A DNA stretch of 64,000 bases from Virgisporangium aliadipatigenens (GCF_016863615.1 NZ_BOPF01000019.1:168781-232780); one strand, 5' to 3'; shown: positions 51,646 through 60,525, counted from the stretch's first letter. Notes: a model not told the origin generated them from the letters alone. Numbers and translations are program-made.

Positions 51646-52226
51646 GTCCGCAGCACGCGAAGCGCGTCGAGGGCGACCGCGGTGAGCACGCTCCGGCCGA
51701 CACCGGCGCGGCCGAGCAGCTCCATCCCCCGGGTGACGGCGACGAAGTAGACCGAAAGCGACTGGACGTTCGCGTCCGCCGGGATCTCCTTGTGCTCCCG
51801 CGCGTGTTCCAGGCATTGGGCGTAGACACCGGCGAGCTGTTCGATGCCGGCCTTCGTGGCCGTCGAGAGCGGGTCCTCCGCACCGGTCGATTCGACCAGC
51901 GCACGGGTGGCGAGCGAGATCCGCCGGTCGCTGCCGCTGAACTCGATCGCCATGGTGAGCAGGTGACCCCGGATCCGCTCCAGCGGCGAGGCGTCATCGT
52001 GTCCGAGCGCCTCCGAGACGGCGCGCGTCGCCTCCTCCCGGTCCTCGGAGAGCGCGCGCAGAAACAGTTCCCGCTTCCCGCCGAACGCGTTGTACAGGCT
52101 CTGCTTGCCGAGGCCGGTCGCCCGCACCAGGTCGTCAAGTGTCGCAGCGGCGAGGCCGTGCACGGCGAACACCTCGCTGGCGCTGCTGACGACGTCGCTC
52201 TCGACGAACTTACGCGGACGGGCCAT
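51642..52226 (-). CDS. TetR-family repressor of the divergent SDR gene
   Basis: A 194-residue regulator. N-terminal HTH: VVSSASEVFAVHGLAAATLDDLVRATGLGKQSLYNAFGGKRELF. The C-terminal ligand-binding part has the TetR_C shape with a long aliphatic helix (TRALVESTGAEDPLSTATKAGI). Three near-identical dyads lie between it and the SDR gene, so it surely controls the SDR and itself; the ligand may be a substrate of that enzyme. Confidence 0.92.
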   Translation of the reverse strand: MARPRKFVESDVVSSASEVFAVHGLAAATLDDLVRATGLGKQSLYNAFGGKRELFLRALSEDREEATRAVSEALGHDDASPLERIRGHLLTMAIEFSGSDRRISLATRALVESTGAEDPLSTATKAGIEQLAGVYAQCLEHAREHKEIPADANVQSLSVYFVAVTRGMELLGRAGVGRSVLTAVALDALRVLRT

Positions 52227-52240
52227 GCGAGGAGCCTATG

Positions 52241-52320
52241 TTATTGACCACATAGTCAACAACCGGATCGATATTGACTACCTGGTCAATAACTTCAATT
52301 ATGGACCGCGTAGTCAATAA
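52241..52320. promoter_or_regulatory. Three tandem TetR operators
   Basis: Three 22-base dyads at 52241-52262, 52271-52292 and 52299-52320 share half-sites TTATTGAC and GTCAATAA around a six-base centre. Their centres are 30 and 28 bases apart, close to three helical turns, so three dimers would lie on one face of the DNA. Confidence 0.9.
52274..52302 (+). promoter_or_regulatory. Promoter of the TetR-controlled SDR gene
   Basis: -35 TTGACT (52274-52279), 17-base spacer, -10 AATTAT (52297-52302). The second operator covers the -35 element and the third covers the -10 and start site, so bound repressor would block polymerase. Confidence 0.65.
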
Positions 52321-52337
52321 CGAGCGATGGAGTGATC

Positions 52338-53072
52338 ATGGGAGTACTGGAAGGCAAGGTCGCGGTCGTTACCGGGGGGAACGCGGGCATCGGGCTGGCC
52401 ATCGCGCGGGCCTACCACGCCGAGGGTGCGCGCGTCTTCGCCGTCGGCCGCCGCCAGGAGGAGCTCGACAAGGCCGAGGCCGAACTCGGGCCGCAGGTGA
52501 CCGGGATCCGTTGCGACGTCGGCCGGCTCGACGAGCTCGACGCGCTCTATGCGACGGTGGCCGAACAGGCGGGCCGGATCGACGTCCTGGTCGCCAACGC
52601 CGGCATCGGCATCGCCGCTCCGCTGGGTGAGATCACCGAGGAGCAGTTCGACGCCATGTTCAACACCAACGTCAAGGGCTCGCTGTTCACCGTGCAGAAG
52701 GCGATGCCGCTGCTCTCCCCGGGCGCCTCGATCATCCTCACCGGATCGACCGCGGCCACGCGGCCGCAGTGGGTCCTGCCCGTGTACGGGGCGACCAAGG
52801 CCGCGATCCGCAACCTGGCCCGCGGGCTCGCGCACGGCGCCAAGGCGGGGCAGTACCGCATCAACACGCTCTCGCCGGGCGGGGTCCGCACACAGGGCCT
52901 GATCGACCTGCTGCCGCCGGAGCATCTCGCCGCCGCCGCCGCGACGATTCCCGTGGGCCGGCTGGCCGAACCCGAGGAGATCGCCACGGCGGCCGTCTTC
53001 CTCGCCTCCGATGCCTCCAGCTACGTCAACGGCACCGACTTCGCCGTCGACGGCGGTTTCGCGCAGATCTGA
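52338..53072 (+). CDS. Short-chain dehydrogenase/reductase
   Basis: A 244-residue classical SDR: cofactor motif TGGNAGIGLAIARAY, NAGIG after the fourth strand, catalytic Ser in LTGSTAATRP and YGATKAA with Tyr and Lys, and the closing EEIATAAVFLASDASSYVNGTDFAVDGG. It reduces or oxidises a hydroxyl or carbonyl of an unknown compound. The ATG at 52338 follows GGAG. Expression is under the divergent TetR protein. Confidence 0.92.
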   Translation: MGVLEGKVAVVTGGNAGIGLAIARAYHAEGARVFAVGRRQEELDKAEAELGPQVTGIRCDVGRLDELDALYATVAEQAGRIDVLVANAGIGIAAPLGEITEEQFDAMFNTNVKGSLFTVQKAMPLLSPGASIILTGSTAATRPQWVLPVYGATKAAIRNLARGLAHGAKAGQYRINTLSPGGVRTQGLIDLLPPEHLAAAAATIPVGRLAEPEEIATAAVFLASDASSYVNGTDFAVDGGFAQI

Positions 53073-53104
53073 GCGCGCGCCCGAGAAGTTCCCGGGTTGC
53101 GGGA

Positions 53105-53797
53105 TTATGCGTCGCGCTCGCCGGCCTGAAGCAGTTCCAGCAGGGCTTGCGCGACGGCGGCGCTGGACTGCGGGTTCTGGCCGGTGACGAGCGTGCCGTC
53201 GACGACGACGGTGCTGCTCCAGGCGGCTCCTGCCTCGACGATCGCGCCGAGCTCCCGCAGGCGGGACTCCACGAGGTACGGCACCGTGTCGCCCAGGCCG
53301 CCGGCCCGCTCCTCGGCGTCGGTGAAGACGGTGAGACGGCGGCCGGCGTAGGCGAACCCGGCGTCGGTGGTGGTCGTGCTCAGCAGCGCGGCCGGCCCGT
53401 GGCAGAGCGCGGCGACGGGCTGGTGGCGGGCGTTGGCATCGTGCAGCAGGGCGCCGAGGTCGGCGTCGGTGGCGAGGTCCTGCATGGGCCCGTGCCCGCC
53501 GGGCAGAAAGACGGCGTCGTAGTCCGCGGCCTTCATCTCGGCGAGGACGAGCGGCGCACGCAGTCCGTCGATCGCATCGAGGTAGTCCCGCAGGTGCGCG
53601 TTCTCGCCCTGGAGACTGGCGGCGTCAGGGGCCGGCACGCGGCCGCCGGGCGTGGCGATGTCGACCCGCACGCCGGCGCCGGTGAGGATGCGATGCGGCT
53701 CGGCCACCTCCTCGGCCCAGTAGCCGGTGGGGTGAGCGGTGCCGTCGGCCAGTCGCAGCTCGTGCGCGGCGGAGACGATCATCAGGATCTTGGTCAT
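53105..53797 (-). CDS. DJ-1/PfpI (Hsp31-like) family protein
   Basis: A 230-residue type-1 glutamine-amidotransferase-fold protein. The nucleophile elbow is AALCHGPAALL, and FLPGGHGPMQDL precedes it. The layout with DGTAHPTGYWAEEVAEPH resembles Hsp31/glyoxalase III-type members, which convert methylglyoxal or protect proteins; activity is not certain. It is divergent from the LysR gene, its likely regulator. Confidence 0.85.
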   Translation of the reverse strand: MTKILMIVSAAHELRLADGTAHPTGYWAEEVAEPHRILTGAGVRVDIATPGGRVPAPDAASLQGENAHLRDYLDAIDGLRAPLVLAEMKAADYDAVFLPGGHGPMQDLATDADLGALLHDANARHQPVAALCHGPAALLSTTTTDAGFAYAGRRLTVFTDAEERAGGLGDTVPYLVESRLRELGAIVEAGAAWSSTVVVDGTLVTGQNPQSSAAVAQALLELLQAGERDA

Positions 53798-53840
53798 GCT
53801 CGAAGCCTATCCACGACGTTAGGACAGCGTGGTCGAGAGC

Positions 53841-53846
53841 TATAAC
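53841..53846 (+). promoter_or_regulatory. -10 box of a leaderless LysR transcript
   Basis: TATAAC lies seven bases before the ATG of the LysR gene, which has no ribosome binding site. This spacing puts the transcription start on the start codon, as in leaderless actinobacterial genes. ATAA-N6-TTAT over the start may be an autoregulatory site. Confidence 0.5.
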
Positions 53847-53853
53847 AGTTCTT

Positions 53854-54756
53854 ATGGCTGAGCTGGACCTGCTGGCGACGTTCCTCGAGATCTACCGGAG
53901 GGGGTCGCTGAGCGCTGCCGCGACGGCACGGGGCCTGAGCCAGCCGGCGGTCAGCGGCCAGCTCCTCCGCCTGGAACGCCGGCTCGGCGCACCGCTGTTC
54001 GTCCGTTCGGCGCGCGGCACGACACCCACGGCGGCGGCGCACGCACTGGCCCGGCGGGTGGGACCGCACCTCGACGGCCTGCGCGACGCGGTCGACAGCG
54101 ACGGTGCGGTAGACGCCGCCGGCACCGTGCGGCTCGGCGGCCCGGCCGACCTGCTGGCGGCGCGGGTGCTGCCGGCCCTCGCGCCGTTGGCGGCGCGCGG
54201 GGTGCGGCTGCTGGTGACCTGCGGGGTCGCCGACGACCTGCTGGCGGCGCTGTCCCGCGACGACCTGGACCTGGTGGTCTCCGCGGTGCGGCCGACGGCC
54301 CGCACACTGTCGGCGGTCCCGCTGATCGACGAGGAGTTCGTGCTGGTGGGGCCGCCGGCGCTGGTGCGTGGCGTGGACCCGGCCCGGTTGGCGACCGATC
54401 CGGTGCGGGCGCTGTCCCACCTGCCGCTGGTCGCGTTCGCCCCGGAGCTGCCGATCGTGCGCCGCTACTGGCGCACCGAGTTCGGGCGGCGCCCGCCGAA
54501 CGACGTGGCGGTGGTGGTGCCGGACCTGCGGGCGGTGCTGGCCGCAGTGGTCGCCGGTGCCGGGATCTCGGTGCTGCCGCGCTACCTGGCGACGGCGGCG
54601 CTGGCCTCCGGGGCGGTGGTGGAGCTGCACCGGCCGCAGGTCCAGCCGTTGAACACGCTGTACCTGGCGACCCAGCGGGCCGGCCCGGGCAGCACGGCCC
54701 TGACCGCGGTGGAGCGGGAACTGCGCGACCGGGCCGCCGCCTGGGGTTCGCTCTGA
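53854..54756 (+). CDS. LysR-family transcriptional regulator
   Basis: A 300-residue LysR protein: N-terminal HTH (LLATFLEIYRRGSLSAAATARGLSQPAVSGQLLRLERRLGAPLF), then a two-lobed effector domain starting near GTVRLGGPADLL. It probably activates the divergent DJ-1-like gene in response to a small molecule. The downstream exporter begins 42 bases later and could be part of the same response. Confidence 0.92.
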   Translation: MAELDLLATFLEIYRRGSLSAAATARGLSQPAVSGQLLRLERRLGAPLFVRSARGTTPTAAAHALARRVGPHLDGLRDAVDSDGAVDAAGTVRLGGPADLLAARVLPALAPLAARGVRLLVTCGVADDLLAALSRDDLDLVVSAVRPTARTLSAVPLIDEEFVLVGPPALVRGVDPARLATDPVRALSHLPLVAFAPELPIVRRYWRTEFGRRPPNDVAVVVPDLRAVLAAVVAGAGISVLPRYLATAALASGAVVELHRPQVQPLNTLYLATQRAGPGSTALTAVERELRDRAAAWGSL

Positions 54757-54798
54757 CCATGATGATCAGGAGCCCGGCCGGAGCACTAGAGTAAGGAG

Positions 54799-56040
54799 AT
54801 GCCTGCGGATAGGCCCCTTACCATGTGGGCGGGTCGCGTGGTCGCGCTGCTGGGCATCGTGCTGGTCGCGCTGACCCTGCGCCAGACGGTCGCGGTGATG
54901 TCGCCGATCCTCGACGACATCCGGGTGGACATCCCGATGTCGGACCTCGGCGTCGGGCTGCTCGGCACGTTGCCACCGATCCTGCTGGCGGTATCGGGCC
55001 TCGTCGCGCCACGCGTCGCCCGCGGCGTCGGCCTCGACGGCGGCATCGTGCTGGCGCTGCTGCTCATGACCCTCGGCCATCTCGTGCGCGCGGTCGCCCC
55101 GGGCTACGCGGTGCTGCTCGTCGGCAGCGTCGTCGCGCTCGCCGGCACCGGCATCGGCAATGTGCTGCTGCCGCCGATCGTGCGGCGCTACTTCCCCGAC
55201 CGGGTAGCGCTGCTGACCGCCGTCTACGTCTGCATCGTGGGCGTGAGCACCGCCCTGCCCGCCGCGGCCGCCGCCCCGGTCGCCGAGCGGGTCGGATGGC
55301 GGTTCGCGCTCGGCATCTGGGCGGTGACCTCGGTGGTCGCGCTCGCGCCGTGGCTCGTCATCATCGGGCGGGAGCGCCGCCGACGGCTGTCGGCTGCCGA
55401 CACCGGCGAGTCCCCGCCCACCACCCTCGTCACGCGACTGTGGCGCTCACGCGTGGCCCTGTCGATCACCGTCGTCTTCTCGACCAGCACGATCCTCACC
55501 TACGCGTGTTTCGCGTGGTTGCCCGAGATCCTCGGCGACGTCGCCGGTTCGACGCCGACCGAAGCCGGGGTGCTGCTCGCCGTGACCGGCATCATCAGCG
55601 CGCCCATCGCGCTCGTCGCGCCCCTGCTCGTCACGCGGCCGCGCGATGCCAGCCGGCTGATCGCCGTCGGTGTCGCCGGCTTCGTGCTCGGCTACCTCGG
55701 CCTGCTGCTCGCCCCCGCGACACTCACCCTGCTCTGGGTGCTGCTCATCGGCTCGGGGTCGATCCTGTTCCCGGTCTGCCTCGTGCTCATCACCGAACGC
55801 ACCCGGACCCAGGACGGCACCGTCGCGCTGAGCGGCTTCGCCCAGGGGGTCGCGTACGCGCTCGGCGCGCTCGGTCCGCTGTTCGTCGGGCTGCTGCGCG
55901 ACGTGAGCGACGGGTGGACCCTGCCGCTGCTGTTCCTGCTCGCCGTCGCCCTCACGGCGGCCGTCCCGGCGTTGACGCTGGCCAGGCACGCGTTCGTCGA
56001 GGACGAGCTCGACCGCTCGTACGCCGGGCGAGGATCGTGA
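54799..56040 (+). CDS. MFS transporter, CynX/NimT type
   Basis: A 413-residue membrane protein with 12 helices. The opening (LRQTVAVMSPILDDIRVDIPMSDLGVGLLGTLPPILLAVSGLVAPRVARGVG) is typical of the cyanate/nitroimidazole transporter group. The actual cargo is unknown. AAGGAG lies directly at the ATG used here; a second ATG at 54823 is possible. It follows the LysR gene on the same strand. Confidence 0.87.
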   Translation: MPADRPLTMWAGRVVALLGIVLVALTLRQTVAVMSPILDDIRVDIPMSDLGVGLLGTLPPILLAVSGLVAPRVARGVGLDGGIVLALLLMTLGHLVRAVAPGYAVLLVGSVVALAGTGIGNVLLPPIVRRYFPDRVALLTAVYVCIVGVSTALPAAAAAPVAERVGWRFALGIWAVTSVVALAPWLVIIGRERRRRLSAADTGESPPTTLVTRLWRSRVALSITVVFSTSTILTYACFAWLPEILGDVAGSTPTEAGVLLAVTGIISAPIALVAPLLVTRPRDASRLIAVGVAGFVLGYLGLLLAPATLTLLWVLLIGSGSILFPVCLVLITERTRTQDGTVALSGFAQGVAYALGALGPLFVGLLRDVSDGWTLPLLFLLAVALTAAVPALTLARHAFVEDELDRSYAGRGS

Positions 56041-56056
56041 GCGGCCCGTTCACCGG

Positions 56057-56839
56057 CTAGTCCACTGTGGACAGTGCGGCGAGCTCTTCGGCGGGGAGGC
56101 GGATGGCGCCCGCCATGACGTTCGACCGCAAATGCTCGAGGGAACCGGTGCCCGGGATGGGCAGGGTCGTCGGTGACACGGCGATCAGCCAGGCCAGAGC
56201 CACCTGCTCGACGGTGACGCCCAGGCGGGCGGCGACCGGGGCGAGCCGGTCGCGCCGAAGCGGCACGGGGCCGCCGCCGAGCGGGAAGAAGGGCACGTAG
56301 GCGATCCCGGACCGTCCACAGTGGTCGACCATCGCGCGGTCGGCGGTGTCGTGGATGTGGAACCTGTTCTGCACGGCGGCGACCGGTGCGATCGCCTGCG
56401 CCTCGGCCAGTTGCGCGGCATCCACGTTGCTGAGCCCGATCTCCCGGATCAGCCCCTCGCGTTGCAGCGCGACGAGTGCGGCGAAGCGCTCCCCCACCGG
56501 CTCGCCGCCCGGCGCACTCGTGACGGTGCCGGCGCGCAGGTACACGAGGTCGAGGGCGTCCCGCCCGAGGCGGCGCAGATCCTCCTTGACCTGCCCGGCG
56601 AAGTCCGCGGCGGGCGTCTGCAGCAGCGTCTTGGTGGTGATGACGAGGTCGTCCGGGTAGGGCGCCAGCGCGCGCCGGATCAGCTCGTGCGCACCGGGAT
56701 ACGCGGCGAACGTGTCGATGTGGTCGACGCCCAGGGAGACCGCCTCGCGCAGGAGCGTGACGGCCTCGTCGGGCGTGGGAACGGCGCGGCCGAGCACCAG
56801 GCGCAGCGCCCCGAGCCCGATCCGGTTGACCGTCCTCAT
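56057..56839 (-). CDS. Aldo/keto reductase with altered catalytic His
   Basis: A 260-residue TIM-barrel oxidoreductase: HIDTFAAYPGAHELIRRAL carries the catalytic Asp and Tyr, VITTKT the Lys, and IREIGLSNVD the NADPH side. The fourth catalytic residue, usually His in a D-x-x-x-x-H strand, falls in LVYLRAGTV, where Arg replaces it. The start ATG overlaps the TetR stop (ATGA), so the two are co-expressed. Its last codons and stop lie within one of the TCCAC(A/T)GTGGA palindromes. Confidence 0.87.
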   Translation of the reverse strand: MRTVNRIGLGALRLVLGRAVPTPDEAVTLLREAVSLGVDHIDTFAAYPGAHELIRRALAPYPDDLVITTKTLLQTPAADFAGQVKEDLRRLGRDALDLVYLRAGTVTSAPGGEPVGERFAALVALQREGLIREIGLSNVDAAQLAEAQAIAPVAAVQNRFHIHDTADRAMVDHCGRSGIAYVPFFPLGGGPVPLRRDRLAPVAARLGVTVEQVALAWLIAVSPTTLPIPGTGSLEHLRSNVMAGAIRLPAEELAALSTVD

Positions 56840-57414
56840 AGGACACTCTTCAGCGCGGCGCGCAACACGGTCGCGAACGGCGGCGGCGACGTCGTGTCCA
56901 GCCAGTGCCGCCCGGCGACGCGCACGGCACCGGCGATCGCGGCGGCGCGCACCTGACAGGTCAGATCGCCCGCGGTCACACCGGTCCGCTCCGCGATCGC
57001 CTCGGCGAGCGGCTCCTCCGCCATGGTGAACGCCTTGAGCGCCTCGCCCTGCAGCTCCGGGGTTCGCATGATCATGGCCAGTCCGGCCCGGTCCGGCTCC
57101 GGCGTCGCGAACGTCTCCACGACGGCCGCGACGACAGCGTCCACAAAGGACTCACCGGCCGGCCGGGCCCGCAGGGCCTTCCCGAGCCGCCGCGCCTGTC
57201 CCGCGTGAACGGCGCAGATCGCCTCCTCGCGGCTGGAGAAGTAGTTGTTGTAGGTGCGCGGCGCCACGCCGGCCGCGGAGGCGATGTCGGCCACCCGCAC
57301 CACTTTCAGCGCGCCCGGCCCCTGCTCGACGGCGAGCCGGAGCGCGGCCTCGCCGATCGCCTCGCGCACGGCGAGCTTGTTGCGGGAGCGCATGTCCCGG
57401 GGTTCCTCGTCCAC
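56836..57414 (-). CDS. TetR-family regulator upstream of the aldo/keto reductase
   Basis: A 192-residue repressor: N-terminal HTH AIGEAALRLAVEQGPGALKVVRVADIASAAGVAPRTYNNYFSSREEAI, followed by an acyl-carrier-type C-terminal domain. It starts at GTG 57414 (an ATG lies seven codons later). Two identical 13-base dyads lie 22-52 bases upstream. It is coupled to the aldo/keto reductase and divergent from the methyltransferase gene; both may be targets. Confidence 0.88.
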   Translation of the reverse strand: MDEEPRDMRSRNKLAVREAIGEAALRLAVEQGPGALKVVRVADIASAAGVAPRTYNNYFSSREEAICAVHAGQARRLGKALRARPAGESFVDAVVAAVVETFATPEPDRAGLAMIMRTPELQGEALKAFTMAEEPLAEAIAERTGVTAGDLTCQVRAAAIAGAVRVAGRHWLDTTSPPPFATVLRAALKSVL

Positions 57415-57435
57415 GCCCCCACCATAGCGGCTAGA

Positions 57436-57466
57436 TGCGTGTCACGCACATAGTGCGTGTCACGCA
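57436..57466. promoter_or_regulatory. Two identical operators TGCGTGTCACGCA
   Basis: TGCGTGTCACGCA occurs at 57436-57448 and 57454-57466, start to start 18 bases. Each is a 6-1-6 dyad, and the pair together forms a larger near-palindrome of 36 bases. The position between the TetR and methyltransferase genes makes it the likely TetR binding site. Confidence 0.85.
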
Positions 57467-57592
57467 TCCAAGGAGTCGCACCCGACGTGGTGCCCCGGTC
57501 TGGCGGACCGGGGCACCACGGGACGAGGGAGGGCGGGCGCCGCCGCCGTAAGGTCCCGGGGCCGGTAACGACGCCTCTTCGAAAGGAAGCAC

Positions 57593-58399
57593 GTGGGCAC
57601 GGACTTCGACTTCGACGAACTCGCCGCGAGTTTCGACCGCATCCTGCCCACCTGGCAACCGGTCACCGACCGGATCGGCGAACGGCTCGGCCCTCTCGCG
57701 CCGGGGGCGTCGGTGCTGGACATCGCCTGCGGAACCGGCGAGCCGGGACTGACCCTGCGAGAACGCGACCCGGGAATCCGGCTGCTCGGCGTGGACGCCG
57801 CCGACACGATGGTCGCGGCAGCGGCGCGCAAAGCGGTCGCGCGCGGCCTCGACGGTGCGCGGTTCGCGTCGATGGACAGCCGGAAGCTGGACGTCGAGGA
57901 CGGCAGCGTCGACGCGGTGGTCTCCCGCTTCGGCGTGCTCAGCTTCGTGCCCGACCCACGGGCCGAGGCCCGCGAGGTGGCCCGCGTCCTGCGGCCCGGC
58001 GGCACCTTCGCGATCGCCGCATGGGCCGCGCCGACGGAGAACCTCATCTCCTACGCGCTCGTCACCGGCCTGCGCGAATGGCTTCCGCCGGCGATCGATG
58101 CGGCACTGCGGCGGCAGGAACAGTACGCGATGCCCGGCCGTCGTGAGGCGTGGCTGCGCGACGCCGGCCTCACGGTGAACGGTGAGACGTTCGGCTGGCC
58201 GGTCGAGTTTGCGGACCGCGACGCCCTGTGGGACTTCGCCGACGACCCGGTCTTTCTCGGGCCGGTCGCCGGGCACCTCGACGCCGAACGGCTGGCGCAC
58301 GTCCGCGAGGTCCTCCTCGACCTGCTCGACGACTACCGCGGCGCGGACGGTTCGTACGTCCTGCCCTATGCCTGCCGGATCCTGTGGGGTGCGCGCTGA
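57593..58399 (+). CDS. Class I SAM-dependent methyltransferase
   Basis: A 268-residue UbiE/COQ5-like methyltransferase. Motif I is VLDIACGTGEPGLTL, the acidic strand-2 residue is in LLGVDAADTM, and VDAVVSRFGVLSFV follows. The GTG at 57593 follows AAGGAA. The stop overlaps the following oxidoreductase start (TGATG), so the two act together; the substrate is unknown. Confidence 0.88.
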   Translation: MGTDFDFDELAASFDRILPTWQPVTDRIGERLGPLAPGASVLDIACGTGEPGLTLRERDPGIRLLGVDAADTMVAAAARKAVARGLDGARFASMDSRKLDVEDGSVDAVVSRFGVLSFVPDPRAEAREVARVLRPGGTFAIAAWAAPTENLISYALVTGLREWLPPAIDAALRRQEQYAMPGRREAWLRDAGLTVNGETFGWPVEFADRDALWDFADDPVFLGPVAGHLDAERLAHVREVLLDLLDDYRGADGSYVLPYACRILWGAR

Positions 58400-59511
58400 T
58401 GGCGTCCACCACCCGCGTGGTGTCGCCGGACGTCGCGCGCAGCGTAGGGGAAACCCTGGAAAAGCACGCCGAGCGGACCGAACGGGATCGGCGTCCGGCA
58501 CCGGAGAGCATCGCCGCGGTCCGCGACGCGGGCCTGTTCGCGATGGCCGTCCCGCGCTCCGCCGATGGCGCGGCCGACGTCCGTACCCAGTTGGCCGTTC
58601 TGCGGGAACTGGGTCGGGGCTGCGCCTCGACGGCGTGGATCACGGGGCTGACCGCCGGCGCCAAGGCGGTGCTGCTGGGGACGATGCCGGAGCCCACTCG
58701 GGAACTGCTGCTCGCCGAGCCGGACGCGATCGTGGCCGGTTCCGGCGCGGCGCGGGGGGCCGAGGTGCGGCCGGTCGCCGACGGGCTGGTGCTGTCGGGC
58801 CGCTGGCAGTTCACCTCCGGCTGCGAGGACGCGGACTACGCGTTCCTGATCGCTCCCGCGCAGGGCGGCTTCTACGCCGTCCTGGTCCCCACGCGGGAGC
58901 TGACGGTCGAACGCGACTGGCACGTCGCCGGCATGGCCGGCACGGGCAGCCACACGTTGGTCGCACGCGAGGTCGCGGTGCCCGCCGGGCGGATACAGCC
59001 GGCGGCCGGCTTCTCGGTGCGGCCCGCGACGCAGACCGGCGGCGTCGTGGCGATGCTGGCACCGCTGGTCGGCGCGACCCGGGGCGCGTGGGAGGACATG
59101 CGCCCCGTCGTCCAGGGCGACCGGAAGCCGTACGGTTCCCGGTATCGACGGATCAGCGACTCCGCGCTGGCCCGCCAATGGTTCAGCGAGGCGACCCGGC
59201 TCATCGAGGAGGCCGAGCGCGACCTGTCGTTCGTGGCGGCGGCGGTCGACGCCGGGGACGCCGAATCGCTCTCCGCCCGGATCCAGCTACGGACCATCAT
59301 CACCACCAGCGCGCGGCGGTGCCGGGAGGCGATGGAGCGGCTGCTCGACCTCGGCGGCATGAGCGGCTTCACGCTTGCCCACCCGTTGCAGCGGCGCTGG
59401 CGCGACGTCTCCGTCGGCACCCGTCACCCGCAGTTCAACGCGTACCTGGCCGAGGAGGACCACGGGCGCGCCCTGTTCGGCGTCGACGAACCGATGTCCA
59501 CCATGCTGTAG
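58399..59511 (+). CDS. Acyl-CoA-dehydrogenase-fold flavoprotein (group D monooxygenase-like)
   Basis: A 370-residue protein with the three-domain ACAD fold: N-terminal helices (SIAAVRDAGLFAMAVPRSADG, ELGRGCASTAWITG), beta barrel (LSGRWQFTSGCEDADYAFL, GMAGTGSHTLVAREVAVPAGR) and C-terminal helices (RRCREAMERLLDLGGMSGFTLAHPLQRRWRDV). The GCxxADY type of barrel motif and lack of a clear catalytic Glu suggest an FMNH2- or FADH2-dependent hydroxylase like HpaB/DszC rather than a dehydrogenase. Start ATG 58399 overlaps the methyltransferase stop. No flavin reductase is nearby. Confidence 0.85.
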   Translation: MASTTRVVSPDVARSVGETLEKHAERTERDRRPAPESIAAVRDAGLFAMAVPRSADGAADVRTQLAVLRELGRGCASTAWITGLTAGAKAVLLGTMPEPTRELLLAEPDAIVAGSGAARGAEVRPVADGLVLSGRWQFTSGCEDADYAFLIAPAQGGFYAVLVPTRELTVERDWHVAGMAGTGSHTLVAREVAVPAGRIQPAAGFSVRPATQTGGVVAMLAPLVGATRGAWEDMRPVVQGDRKPYGSRYRRISDSALARQWFSEATRLIEEAERDLSFVAAAVDAGDAESLSARIQLRTIITTSARRCREAMERLLDLGGMSGFTLAHPLQRRWRDVSVGTRHPQFNAYLAEEDHGRALFGVDEPMSTML

Positions 59512-59561
59512 CCGCGGCCGCCCCCTCGCCGGGTCCGGGATCGGCTGCGAGGATGTCAATC

Positions 59562-60413
59562 ATGAACGGCGTCGAGACCGACCGGCTGGGCGAGTACCTG
59601 AAGGTGCGGCGTCAGGCGCTCGCCCCGGAACGCGCCGGGCTGGTTCGCGGCGGCCTGCGGCGCACTCCGGGCCTACGCAGGGAGGAGGTCGCCACGCTCG
59701 CCGACGTGTCCGTGGACTACTACGAACGCCTCGAACGCTCCCGCGCCACCAACCCGTCCGCGGCGGTGATCGCCCGGCTGGCCGTCGCTCTGCAACTGGA
59801 TCCGGACGAGACGAGCCACCTGTACCGGCTCGCCGGCCACCCGGCCCCGGCACCCGCCCCCGAACGGCAGGTCGACCCGTCCATCCTGTTCCTGCTGGAC
59901 AGTCTGGACGCGACGCCGGCGCACGTGCTCGACACGGAGACCAACGTCCTCGCCCAGAACGCCCTCAGCGTCGCGCTCTTCGGCGACTTCGTCGGGCGCC
60001 CCGGGCGTGAGCGCAACATGGCGTGGCGGTGGTTCACGGACCCGCGCACCCGTGCGCACAACATCCCGGAGGAGCACGAGGAGATCGGCCGCGGCTGGAC
60101 CGCCGAGCTGCGCGGGGTCGTCGCCGAACAGGGCAGCGCGGGTGACGCCGCCCGGCTCGTCGCCGAACTGCGCGAGGCCAGCACGGAGTTCGCCGGCTAC
60201 TGGACGACGATGGAGGTGTACCGGTTCCGGACGATGCGCAAGACGTTCGTGCATCCGGTGACCGGCACCATCGAGGTCAACTGCGACATGGTGCCCGGCC
60301 CGGCCGGCAGTCCCCGCCTCATGGTGCTGCGGCCGGAGCCGGGCTCCGACGTGGCGCGGCGGTTGCGCCGGCTGCACGAGAGTCTCGCCGGCCCGGCCGG
60401 TGCCGTCGGCTGA
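59562..60413 (+). CDS. XRE regulator with MmyB-like ligand-binding domain
   Basis: A 283-residue regulator. Residues about 8-85 are an XRE HTH of the MmyB type (LGEYLKVRRQALAPERAGL, RRTPGLRREEVATLADVSVDYYERLERSR). The rest is the MLTR ligand-binding PAS-like domain (PAHVLDTETNVLAQNALSVALFGDF, NMAWRWFTDPRTR, KTFVHPVTGTIEVNCD). Such proteins bind fatty-acid-like ligands and often control an adjacent short-chain dehydrogenase or oxidoreductase. An ATG at 59553 is an alternative start. It follows the ACAD-like gene by 50 bases. Confidence 0.9.
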   Translation: MNGVETDRLGEYLKVRRQALAPERAGLVRGGLRRTPGLRREEVATLADVSVDYYERLERSRATNPSAAVIARLAVALQLDPDETSHLYRLAGHPAPAPAPERQVDPSILFLLDSLDATPAHVLDTETNVLAQNALSVALFGDFVGRPGRERNMAWRWFTDPRTRAHNIPEEHEEIGRGWTAELRGVVAEQGSAGDAARLVAELREASTEFAGYWTTMEVYRFRTMRKTFVHPVTGTIEVNCDMVPGPAGSPRLMVLRPEPGSDVARRLRRLHESLAGPAGAVG

Positions 60414-60525
60414 CGGTACATCGGCCGTTATCACCTCGGCCGACGAGTTCCCCCGAGGACGGCAACCAGATGTGAGGTACGGCGCGTCCTAAACCTCGGC
60501 GGAATGCATTCGGCGAGGAGGCTCC

